A stretch of DNA of 22,540 bases, from NCBI GenBank assembly GCA_964527585.1, contig CAZGPE010000025.1:1-22540 (forward strand), written 5' to 3'. The notes under the pieces were generated by a model. That model had not been told where the DNA came from and did no database searches. It worked only from the letters and a program-made list of their open reading frames with translations. Numbering within the stretch: the stretch's first letter is position 1; each line of letters starts with the position of its first letter. Source of the stretch: Fimenecus sp964527585. Its GTDB lineage: Bacteria; Bacillota; Clostridia; Oscillospirales; Acutalibacteraceae. Of this stretch, positions 1-6,804 are shown in pieces. Both the position numbers and the translations under genes were made by a program.

Positions 1-681
1 GCAGAAGAATTCAAGCTCCATCTGTTCAAATTCACGGACACGGAAAATAAATTTACCGGGAGTTATCTCGTTTCTGAACGATTTTCCTACCTGAGCAATA
101 CCGAAGGGTACTTTTCTTCTTGTTGTTCTCTGAACATTTTGGAAGTTAACGAAAATACCCTGAGCGGTTTCCGGTCTGAGATAAATCTCGGAAGTCGAAT
201 CTTCCGTAACACCCTGGAAAGTCTTAAACATAAGGTTAAACTGACGGATGTCGGTAAAATTGTGTTTTCCGCAGTTGGGACAGGGAATGTTCTTTTCTTC
301 AATATAAGCACTCATCTGTTCATTTGTCCAACCGGCAACATTAGTACCGTCAAAATCTTCAATAAGATTATCCGCTCTGTGCCTTGTTTTACACTCACAG
401 CAATCCATAAGCGGATCGGAAAATCCTCCGAGATGTCCCGATGCGACCCAAGTCTGCGGATTCATAAGAATCGCACAGTCAAGACCGACATTATATTTGT
501 TTTCCTGAATAAATTTCTTTCTCCAAGCCTTTTTTATATTTTCCTTAACTTCAACACCGAGAGGGCCGTAATCCCAAGTGTTTGCAAGCCCGCCGTAAAT
601 TTCGCTTCCGGGAAAAACAAATCCTCTTGTTTTACTTAACGAAACAAGTTTGTCAAGCGATTTTTCAGTGTTTTTAAGCAT
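1..681 (-). CDS. glyS: Glycyl-tRNA synthetase, single-chain (alpha2) class II type, N-terminal 227 residues; cut by window edge
   Basis: The enzyme charges tRNA-Gly with glycine in the cytoplasm. Translating the minus strand from the ATG at 681 gives an unbroken frame to base 1. It starts MLKNTEKSLDKLVSLSKTRG and continues with FVFPGSEIYGGLANTWDYGP, which is typical of the eukaryote/Gram-positive-type dimeric GlyRS. Later it has WVASGHLGGFSDP, a Cys-rich segment (CCECKTRHRADN and CPNCGKH) consistent with a zinc-binding insertion, and the class II motif-2 region RPETAQGIFVNF followed by FRNEITP and FEQMELEFF. The remaining catalytic part and the anticodon-binding domain lie left of the window. 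The start is supported by AAGGA about 8 bases upstream. The predicted leader is only about 30 nt, so there is no room for a T-box. It diverges from the tRNA-Ala gene. The family is very sure; only the C-terminus is unseen. Confidence 0.95.
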   Translation of the reverse strand, partial: MLKNTEKSLDKLVSLSKTRGFVFPGSEIYGGLANTWDYGPLGVEVKENIKKAWRKKFIQENKYNVGLDCAILMNPQTWVASGHLGGFSDPLMDCCECKTRHRADNLIEDFDGTNVAGWTNEQMSAYIEEKNIPCPNCGKHNFTDIRQFNLMFKTFQGVTEDSTSEIYLRPETAQGIFVNFQNVQRTTRRKVPFGIAQVGKSFRNEITPGKFIFRVREFEQMELEFFC

Positions 682-716
682 AGTATCATTCCTTACCGTA
701 AAAATATTAACAATTA

Positions 717-745
717 AGTTTATAATATTAGGCAAAGAATGTCAA
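717..745 (-). promoter_or_regulatory. Sigma-A promoter of glyS
   Basis: Reading the minus strand, TTGACA (740-745) is followed by a 17-base spacer and TAAACT (717-722). TATAAA, overlapping at 719-724, is an alternative -10 with a shorter 15-base spacer. The -35 box lies 8 bases from the -35 of the divergent tRNA promoter. Inferred from consensus match only. Confidence 0.7.
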
Positions 746-753
746 GCAAGCAA

Positions 754-782
754 TTGACAAACCGAAATCTTAATATTATAAT
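754..782 (+). promoter_or_regulatory. Consensus sigma-A promoter of tRNA-Ala
   Basis: TTGACA (754-759), a 17-base spacer and TATAAT (777-782) are both perfect consensus hexamers with ideal spacing. Transcription should begin near 789-790, about 12 bases before the tRNA, as expected for a strong stable-RNA promoter. Confidence 0.9.
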
Positions 783-801
783 AATATACACAATTTCACA
801 C

Positions 802-877
802 GGGCCTGTAGCGCAGTTGGGAGCGCACCACATTCGCATTGTGGGGGTCGTCGGTTCGAATCCGATCAGGTCCACCA
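802..877 (+). tRNA. tRNA-Ala, anticodon CGC
   Basis: A complete 76-nt cloverleaf can be folded by hand. The acceptor stem is 802-808 with 867-873, the D arm 811-826, the anticodon stem 828-832 with 840-844, and the loop 833-839 places CGC at 835-837. The T arm is 850-866 with the standard TTCGAAT loop. Discriminator A and an encoded CCA end at 877. The third acceptor pair is G-U (G3:U70), the main alanine identity element, which supports the CGC (codon GCG) assignment. It is transcribed alone from the consensus promoter just upstream and ends at the adjacent hairpin. Confidence 0.96.
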
Positions 878-911
878 AAAAAATCCGTCCTCATAAGAGG
901 GCGGATTTTTT
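878..911. terminator. Bidirectional Rho-independent terminator between tRNA-Ala and mgtC
   Basis: A stem of about 12-15 pairs (core 881-892 with 897-908, loop ATAA, one T-G pair) is flanked by A6 on the left and T6 on the right. It therefore gives a U-tract on both strands and can end the tRNA transcript (+) and the rlmB-mgtC operon (-), whose last stop codon is at 929-931. Confidence 0.9.
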
Positions 912-928
912 ATTGTTTGTAAACCTTT

Positions 929-1645
929 TTAATCTACATAAACATCAATTATGTTTTCGTCTTCACGCAATGTGGAAACAATAAGATTTAACGAATCTTC
1001 GCTTTTCGGGAAAATAATCATCTTAATTGTTGACGACTCTTTTTTCTTCGCACGGTTAAGATTACTTTCATCAAGAATTTCCATTGAATGAATTGTCGCT
1101 CCGGCACGCTTAACAAGTTTTGAAATTTCGGGAACTTTTTGAGCAAGATGTTTAACTTCGACATAAATCACCTTACCCGCATTTCCTTTAACAACAACTT
1201 TTTTAAGGCTGTTAAGTGTAAAATAAATCACAATTGTCGCAACAATCGCACCTGCGTAAAAGCCGCTGCCTACGGCAATTCCGACACACGAAACCGCCCA
1301 AAGACTCGCCGCCGTAGTAAGACCTTTTACGGAAAACCCTTCACGCAAAATCGTTCCCGCTCCGAGAAAACCTATACCGCTTACAACCTGTGCGCTCATT
1401 CGTGTAACATCCGTGGTCGCATGGAGATTATTTGAAATATAAAGCGAAGTCATCATTATCAATGCGGAGCCGACGGCAACAAGAATATGTGTTCTGAATC
1501 CCGCAGGTCTATGGGAATGTTCTCGTTCAAAGCCGATTATTCCGCTGAGAATTACCGCTAAAATCAATTTGAAAAGACAAATAAGCGTTTCTTTTACTAC
1601 AGCAATTCCCCAAAGAAACTGTGCTGTGCTTATTAACCAATCCAT
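929..1645 (-). CDS. MgtC/SapB family inner-membrane protein
   Basis: About 238 residues. The N-terminal half is hydrophobic with several membrane helices and carries the family signature: GFEREHSHRPAGFRTHILVA, then the run MSAQVVSGIGFLGAGTILRE, then GLTTAASLWAVSCVGIA. The C-terminal ~90 residues form a soluble domain like the extra domain of longer MgtC proteins. MgtC proteins are linked to Mg2+ limitation and, in Salmonella, to control of the F1Fo ATP synthase; the role here is unknown. I chose the ATG at 1645, which has AGGGG about 9 bases upstream. A GTG at 1651 overlapping the previous stop is also open but would sit only 3 bases from that site. It is the last gene of its operon, directly after the P-type-ATPase-like gene, and ends at the shared terminator. 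Confidence 0.93.
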   Translation of the reverse strand: MDWLISTAQFLWGIAVVKETLICLFKLILAVILSGIIGFEREHSHRPAGFRTHILVAVGSALIMMTSLYISNNLHATTDVTRMSAQVVSGIGFLGAGTILREGFSVKGLTTAASLWAVSCVGIAVGSGFYAGAIVATIVIYFTLNSLKKVVVKGNAGKVIYVEVKHLAQKVPEISKLVKRAGATIHSMEILDESNLNRAKKKESSTIKMIIFPKSEDSLNLIVSTLREDENIIDVYVD

Positions 1646-1647
1646 CT

Positions 1648-4539
1648 TCACTTACCCCTTTTTATTTTTTTAATCTGCGGAACCAAAGCCATTATCACAG
1701 CCCAAATTCCTTCAAAAAGAATTATTTGCAAATTTCCCGCTTGAGAAATACCTGAAAGGAACGAGAACATAGCCATAATAACTATGCCTATTCCCACGCA
1801 AATACCCTGTAAGATATTTATCAACTTTTTCCGTTCGCTTAAATTAAGCGCCGAAGCAAAAGCGTATAAAAACGAATTAAGTGTTCCGTTATGCAAAATT
1901 CTGCACGGTTCGTTTATCGCCTGAGTTTTACTCATTTCATTGAACATCAGCGATGCAACGGGACTTATAACTTTAATAAAATTTCTCGGCAGCCCGAAAT
2001 ACTGCTCGACAAGTTCTTCGGTTATGTTGGCATCGGTAGTTCTCACAAGAATACTGATTCCGGCTTTTTCAATTTCTCTCATATACTGAGCCGTTTCACT
2101 GTTAGCGGAATAACCGACAACAAACATCGCCGCAATTTTTCCCTCAACCGCAAGATAGAGCACCTGTTTTCCCGAACGGGTAAAGATACTTTCTTCTTCC
2201 TTCGACTGAACTTCGACATTGTGCTTTGCCAACAAATCACGGTTACCTACGAGAACCCTGTAATTATATATCCATCCGGAACAGCCTAAGCGTTCTTCGT
2301 ATGCAAGAGACTCAACCTGCGGCAGCATTTCCCGCTTCGAAAGGATAATCGAATCAAATTCATCACTCAAAGCACCTTCGGATTGAATAACAACCGCAGC
2401 GGTATATAAAATCGCTTCGTCAATTCTCATCGAGTTGAAAAGTTTTATTCCGTAAATATATGCGGCCCCGTTTGAAAACAAGTCTTTGGCATCAACAATC
2501 ACCGCATTCGATTCAAGCGCATTTTCAACCGCCTCATATCCCGAAATCATACCGTTTTCGGCATTAAGTTTTTTGTTTGTATTTTTAAGCGCATAATAAC
2601 ACGCAATAACGCTTGCCGACGGAACAGCCATAACAAATGTGCCTGTAAAAGAAGTTACTCCGATAAATAAATTTCCGTTTACTATCGCAGAAACAATACC
2701 GACAATTACGCTTGCAAGTAAAACGACGGGAAGCATCAATTTGAATGTATCGGCCGTCGGATCGAATATTTTTGTCATCTCAACAAACTTATACGGGAAA
2801 TTGACTTTAGCATTGTATCTTATATCCGGATCTTTTATCATAAGACCTCTTCCGACTTCAAACGCAATCCCGTCATCTTCGATTTTTCGAACGGCGTAAG
2901 AACTGTTCTGTTCCCTGTTGACAAGTGAAAAGTTTCTCACATCGTTTTTCGCTTTGATATATTCTCCCGTATTTATCATTAAAACAGGGAATACACTTGC
3001 CGCCGCATAAATATGTGTTCCGCTGAGTACGAGTTCTCCGAAAAATAAAGAGACCGTACACTGTATAATTCCGACAATCAGGCAAACCGTAACCGCCGTA
3101 TCGCTTGTGATTTTCTTTTCGGTGATTTGGTCAAAAGCATTGATTACCGCCTTGTAATTTAACGCACCCACGCATAAAAGCACAATAAGATTTACTGCCG
3201 AATATATCAACGGACTTTCGGAAAACATCGAAAAGTTTCCTAACGATGAAGCCATCACCGAAGCAAAAAGTAAAATCAAAACAGCTAAAGCACTTACGAT
3301 TATTTTTCTTTTGGCGCTTGAGCGTTCTCCGACAAGAATTTCATATACGGCTTTTGCATCTTTAGGGCCGAAAAACTCTCTTGCAATATTAACCTTTTCG
3401 GCTTTTCTTTTTTTCTTTTTCGGATTGTCGGGAATTTCCTCTTTCGAAACAGGGCCTTCTTCCTGTATATCGTCGGGAATATTTACCGCTTTCGTTTTTT
3501 CATCCGCATCTTCAAATGCGGTGTTCGGCTCTTCGCCGTATACATCGGAACTGTCGACCTCTATGTTCGGGAAAAGTCTGAATTTACTCGCTTTATCTTT
3601 TCTGATTTTTCTGAGTTTTTCTTCCTCTTCCGCTTCGCTGACAATTACCGCTTCCTCTCTGTCGTCAAAACCGTCAAGCATAATTTGATTTTCGTCTTCT
3701 TCAAACGAATTGCTTTTAAGAACTCCGGACTGCAACTCTTTTTCAAGTTTAAGCTGTGCATCATATTCGTCTGCCGCATCAACAAGAATCGGAATCGGAG
3801 AAAGCCCGTCCGCAGAAGTTTTTTCATGAGACGGCTTTTTAATAACTACGCCGTGCTTTTCTATCGTCTTCGCAGGCAAATCCTTAAGCATTTCTCTATG
3901 GTCCTGCGTTTTTTCTATATCAAGTTTAGGCTTGTTCAAAAAACGCTCACGGTAAGGATCCGATTCCATTTTACCCGAAGAATATGCCGAAGTTATTATT
4001 TTGGCGGTTCCGATATGATGACTGATTTTTTCATCTCTGACCGCCCTCGCTTCAACTTCGTTGAAAACTCGGGTCTTTTCTATGCTTATCTGTCCTTCGA
4101 CTTCATTTTCTTCGGGGAGTTCGGCTTTAACCGTTTCCTCTTCACTTTCGCAAACGGTTTCTATCAAAGGCTCGATTTCATCTTCATCCGCAGCGCTTTC
4201 TTCCGGCGCCGTTTCTTGCTCATCTTCGTTTTGCACAAGCGCATTTTTCATCGCAAACTCTTTAAGACCGAGTCCCGACTCCGTATTTTGAGCGCTAAGC
4301 GTCTCAATCAATTCGTGCTCCGATTGCATTATCGGTTCTTCTTGCCGTGTTTCAGGCTCGGTTAAGTCTTTACTTAAGATACTTTCCGAATTTTTCTGCG
4401 GGACTTCGTCCGAAAGCAAAGCGTCAATTTCATCAAGAGACCAAATTTTTTCGGGCTTAGTCTCCTCTCCTGTCATACGCTTAACATCGCTTAATATCGA
4501 CTCTATTGACATATCGTTAAAAAGATTGTTCTTTGCCAT
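1648..4539 (-). CDS. Large membrane protein: degenerate P-type-ATPase-like (pseudoenzyme) with long acidic N-terminal region
   Basis: 963 residues. Residues 1-400 are low-complexity, rich in Glu, Asp and Lys, and probably disordered, apart from a conserved-looking start (SIESILSDVK, WSLDEIDALLSDE). About eight membrane helices follow near 412-431, 442-460, 481-499, 507-524, 601-620, 624-646, 908-928 and 936-955. The order resembles a P1B-type ATPase. A shortened actuator region lies at ~540-595 with no TGE motif; AVPSAS (638-643) sits where the CPC-type motif should be; IVDAKDL (681-687) replaces DKTGT; VLVGNRDLL (762-770) matches the nucleotide-binding domain; and RTTDANI stands where TGDN is expected. 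No GDGxND is visible. So the Asp is kept but the catalytic machinery looks lost. It lies 24 bases after rlmB and just before mgtC. GGGGTG precedes the ATG. A regulatory or structural role is inference. Confidence 0.75.
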   Translation of the reverse strand: MAKNNLFNDMSIESILSDVKRMTGEETKPEKIWSLDEIDALLSDEVPQKNSESILSKDLTEPETRQEEPIMQSEHELIETLSAQNTESGLGLKEFAMKNALVQNEDEQETAPEESAADEDEIEPLIETVCESEEETVKAELPEENEVEGQISIEKTRVFNEVEARAVRDEKISHHIGTAKIITSAYSSGKMESDPYRERFLNKPKLDIEKTQDHREMLKDLPAKTIEKHGVVIKKPSHEKTSADGLSPIPILVDAADEYDAQLKLEKELQSGVLKSNSFEEDENQIMLDGFDDREEAVIVSEAEEEEKLRKIRKDKASKFRLFPNIEVDSSDVYGEEPNTAFEDADEKTKAVNIPDDIQEEGPVSKEEIPDNPKKKKRKAEKVNIAREFFGPKDAKAVYEILVGERSSAKRKIIVSALAVLILLFASVMASSLGNFSMFSESPLIYSAVNLIVLLCVGALNYKAVINAFDQITEKKITSDTAVTVCLIVGIIQCTVSLFFGELVLSGTHIYAAASVFPVLMINTGEYIKAKNDVRNFSLVNREQNSSYAVRKIEDDGIAFEVGRGLMIKDPDIRYNAKVNFPYKFVEMTKIFDPTADTFKLMLPVVLLASVIVGIVSAIVNGNLFIGVTSFTGTFVMAVPSASVIACYYALKNTNKKLNAENGMISGYEAVENALESNAVIVDAKDLFSNGAAYIYGIKLFNSMRIDEAILYTAAVVIQSEGALSDEFDSIILSKREMLPQVESLAYEERLGCSGWIYNYRVLVGNRDLLAKHNVEVQSKEEESIFTRSGKQVLYLAVEGKIAAMFVVGYSANSETAQYMREIEKAGISILVRTTDANITEELVEQYFGLPRNFIKVISPVASLMFNEMSKTQAINEPCRILHNGTLNSFLYAFASALNLSERKKLINILQGICVGIGIVIMAMFSFLSGISQAGNLQIILFEGIWAVIMALVPQIKKIKRGK

Positions 4540-4563
4540 TCTTCACACCCCAAATCGAATAGA

Positions 4564-5316
4564 TTATCTACCGTAAGATATTTCATACATCAAAATTCCC
4601 GCCGCAACGGAAGCATTAAGAGAATTTATCTTACCTTTCATCTGAAGCGATACAATCGCATCGCACTTTTGACGGATAAGTTTGCCGACGCCCTTTCCTT
4701 CGGAACCGATTACCAAAGCAACTGCTCCCGAAAAGTCGGTCTTTTTATAATCGGACCCGTCCATATCCGCCGCATAAATCCAGCATCCTCTTTTTTTCAG
4801 GTCATCAATTGTCGAAGCAAGATTGGAAACTCTTGCAACTCTCATATATTCCAACGCTCCCGCCGATGTCTTTCCGACGGTAAAATTCAATGATGCGCTG
4901 CGCCTTTTGGGAATTATCACCCCATGCACGCCGGCACATTCGGCGGTTCTTATTATTGCGCCCAAATTGTGCGGATCTTCTATTTCATCACATATCACAA
5001 TAAACGGATCTTCGCCTTTTTCCCGAGCAAAATCGAAGATTTCGTCAACACTTGAATATTCGTGTGCGGCAACATAAGCGGCTACTCCCTGATGATTTGC
5101 ACCGCCGCACATAAAGTCCAACTTTTTTGAATCGACTTCTTTTACTACCGCACCTTTTTCCTTTGCCATTGACGCAAGTCTTAATACAGCCGGATTATTG
5201 ATGTTTCTCATCAAAATAAGCGTGTCAATCTGTCTGTCGGATTTCAGCGCTTCCGCAACCGCATTTCTTCCGATTAACAAATCAGGCTTTTTTTCATCTT
5301 CTCTTTCCTTAATCAT
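4564..5316 (-). CDS. rlmB: TrmH/SpoU-family 2'-O-ribose RNA methyltransferase, RlmB-like
   Basis: 250 residues with the two-part RlmB layout. A small N-terminal substrate-binding domain (about 10-85, LLIGRNAVAEALKS, then GANHQGVAA) precedes a SPOUT catalytic domain (about 100-250). The three SpoU motifs are present: DPHNLGAIIRTAECAG (114-129), LVIGSEGKGV (201-210) and MKGKINSLNASVAAGILMYE (226-245). The family transfers methyl from SAM to a ribose 2'-OH. E. coli RlmB acts on G2251 of 23S rRNA, and TrmH-type tRNA activity is the main alternative. The start has GGAG six bases upstream. It is the first gene of the operon with the ATPase-like gene and mgtC; the link to these membrane genes is not obvious and may be only transcriptional. 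Confidence 0.92.
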   Translation of the reverse strand: MIKEREDEKKPDLLIGRNAVAEALKSDRQIDTLILMRNINNPAVLRLASMAKEKGAVVKEVDSKKLDFMCGGANHQGVAAYVAAHEYSSVDEIFDFAREKGEDPFIVICDEIEDPHNLGAIIRTAECAGVHGVIIPKRRSASLNFTVGKTSAGALEYMRVARVSNLASTIDDLKKRGCWIYAADMDGSDYKKTDFSGAVALVIGSEGKGVGKLIRQKCDAIVSLQMKGKINSLNASVAAGILMYEISYGR

Positions 5317-5369
5317 ATCCGTCTCCGTTTATTTGATATAAAAAATTATAATTACTCTATTATTCAGTT

Positions 5370-5399
5370 ATTATAACATATACAGATAGTGTTTTACAA
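5370..5399 (-). promoter_or_regulatory. Likely promoter of the rlmB - ATPase-like - mgtC operon
   Basis: On the minus strand, TTGTAA (5394-5399), an 18-base spacer and TATAAT (5370-5375) stand about 50 bases before the rlmB start. The -10 is perfect and the -35 matches 4 of 6. Confidence 0.6.
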
Positions 5400-5461
5400 T
5401 ATCAAATCAGCCATATTTTGTGGTAAAGTTGATGTTTTTTCATAAAAAAACGGTGTTAAAC

Positions 5462-5495
5462 AAAAAAATACGCCCCGAACATCTCCGGAGCGCAT
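5462..5495 (-). terminator. Rho-independent terminator after the class II aldolase gene
   Basis: On the minus strand, a 10-pair GC-rich stem (5486-5495 with 5468-5477, loop of 8) is followed by T7 (5462-5468). It lies 15 bases past the aldolase stop codon and separates that operon from the rlmB promoter. Confidence 0.9.
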
Positions 5496-5509
5496 TATTT
5501 TTATAAATT

Positions 5510-6733
5510 TTATTTCTTAACCTGTTTGGAATACTTCTTAAGATAAATAAATCTCATAAGGCGAGTTTCAACCGGGTTAATCGGTTTAGCGGTTCCGAAC
5601 AAGTCGGCGCCGATCTGAGTCTTAGCACCTTTTTCGAAAACATGCTCAACCGCCGTTGCATCATATTCGCTTCCCGCAACGCAAAGTGCACCGTTGTTAT
5701 CAAGAAGAACCGCATTTCTTCCTTTAAGCGCTTTTACGACTTTTTTAGCCGATTTAAGAGTGCTGTTAGGATTGAATGTTGCGTGTCTTACGGTTGCACC
5801 GCAAAGCTGTGCGAGGTCATCAAGCAACGGTTTCATTGTCTTGCCCTTAACGGAAAGAGCCATAGCCTCTGCGGATGTGTTATGAATAATAAAGTTTACA
5901 TCATCACGCTTTTTGTAAATCGCTCTGTGAAGTTCTGCTGAATTGGGATAGTTTTCACCGGCTACAAGTTCGCCGGTTTTAATATCAATTCTTGTAACCT
6001 TACCGTCGCCGTCAACAGAAGTAATGTTAAATACGCTTCCGTCTCTTTCGCTGTTACAAACATCGAATTTAAGAGCTTTTTCCGCCTTTGCATCGGCATA
6101 TTTTTCTCCGATATAGTTAGCTATTGCATCAAGATTTTCCGCAATCTTGCCTGTTACTTCATTGTACTTTTTACGAAGGCAGTCTTCACAAATCACTTCG
6201 AGTTCGGATGCAACTTTCGAAGCCTCATCATAATCCGCACCCATGCAAAGTGCACCGTGATGCGCCATAAGAACCGCTTTTGAATCGGTTCTCTTGATTG
6301 CGGCGATAACGCCTTCACGAAGTTTACCCGTGCCCGGAAGTCCGTAAGTTGCAAGCGGAACATCGTTACCTACAACTTGTGCACTCTTATCGGAAACGCT
6401 GTTAATATCAAAGCCGAGCGAACCGATAACAGAAGCCTGCTTCTGATGAGTATGAATAACAAAGTTTACATCGGGGCGAAGTTTATATGCCGCTGCATGT
6501 ATACCTTTTTCCGACGAAGGTTTAACATCGCCGTCATAAGAACAGTCCTCAATATTTACAAGCACGATTTCATCGGGAGTGAGATTTTCATACGCTCTTC
6601 CCGAAGGAGTAATAACAAACTGTGTATCGGAAACACGGCATGAAATGTTACCCCAGGTACGAACGATAATACCTGCCGCAAGCAATTCTTTACCTGCTCT
6701 GATGACAAGTTCTTTTGCTTCTAAAATGTCCAT
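5510..6733 (-). CDS. Tandem class II aldolase/adducin-domain protein with an apparently inactive second domain
   Basis: 407 residues made of two class II aldolase folds, about twice the usual single-domain length. Domain 1 (about 1-195) keeps the L-fuculose-1-phosphate aldolase active site: GNIS (28-31) and TPSG (42-45) for phosphate, Glu75 in PSSEKGIH, and the zinc histidines in HTH (94-96) and HHG (158-160). Spacing is close to E. coli FucA (Glu73, His92, His94, His155). Domain 2 (about 228-400) has the same layout with Glu267, but HTH has become HNT (284-286) and HHG has become NNG (346-348), so metal binding is probably lost. The family splits sugar-1-phosphates into dihydroxyacetone phosphate and an aldehyde, or epimerises them; the substrate here is unknown. 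AGGTGA precedes the start. It follows the aminotransferase gene after a 70-base gap containing a strong hairpin. Confidence 0.9.
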   Translation of the reverse strand: MDILEAKELVIRAGKELLAAGIIVRTWGNISCRVSDTQFVITPSGRAYENLTPDEIVLVNIEDCSYDGDVKPSSEKGIHAAAYKLRPDVNFVIHTHQKQASVIGSLGFDINSVSDKSAQVVGNDVPLATYGLPGTGKLREGVIAAIKRTDSKAVLMAHHGALCMGADYDEASKVASELEVICEDCLRKKYNEVTGKIAENLDAIANYIGEKYADAKAEKALKFDVCNSERDGSVFNITSVDGDGKVTRIDIKTGELVAGENYPNSAELHRAIYKKRDDVNFIIHNTSAEAMALSVKGKTMKPLLDDLAQLCGATVRHATFNPNSTLKSAKKVVKALKGRNAVLLDNNGALCVAGSEYDATAVEHVFEKGAKTQIGADLFGTAKPINPVETRLMRFIYLKKYSKQVKK

Positions 6734-6758
6734 TTATTTCACCTCATAAAGAGAATAC

Positions 6759-6785
6759 GGGGCGGGCGGTTAGGCTGCCCGCCCC
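6759..6785 (-). other. Strong intercistronic hairpin without U-tract, between aminotransferase and aldolase genes
   Basis: GGGGCGGGC (6759-6767) pairs perfectly with GCCCGCCCC (6777-6785) around a 9-base loop. The next bases on the minus strand are not T-rich, so it is unlikely to be an efficient terminator. It lies between the stop at 6805 and the next start at 6733, and may protect the upstream mRNA end or lower downstream expression (inference). A similar GGGCGGG hairpin follows the other aminotransferase gene at 13453-13473. Confidence 0.75.
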
Positions 6786-6804
6786 TTAAAAATCCGTAAT
6801 AAAA

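Noticed and set aside
682..801. A T-box or other leader RNA for glyS
   Set aside because: The predicted transcript start is only about 30 bases before the ATG, there is no T-box consensus or terminator pair, and the rest of the gap is taken up by the divergent promoters.
739..984. An 81-codon plus-strand ORF across the tRNA
   Set aside because: It runs through the tRNA gene and its terminator and has no ribosome site; it is a chance frame.
4061..4365. Long plus-strand frames opposite the ATPase-like gene (also at 3311-3688 and 3685-4365)
   Set aside because: They are low-complexity mirror frames of the acidic, repetitive N-terminal coding region, lack ribosome sites, and overlap a well-supported gene.
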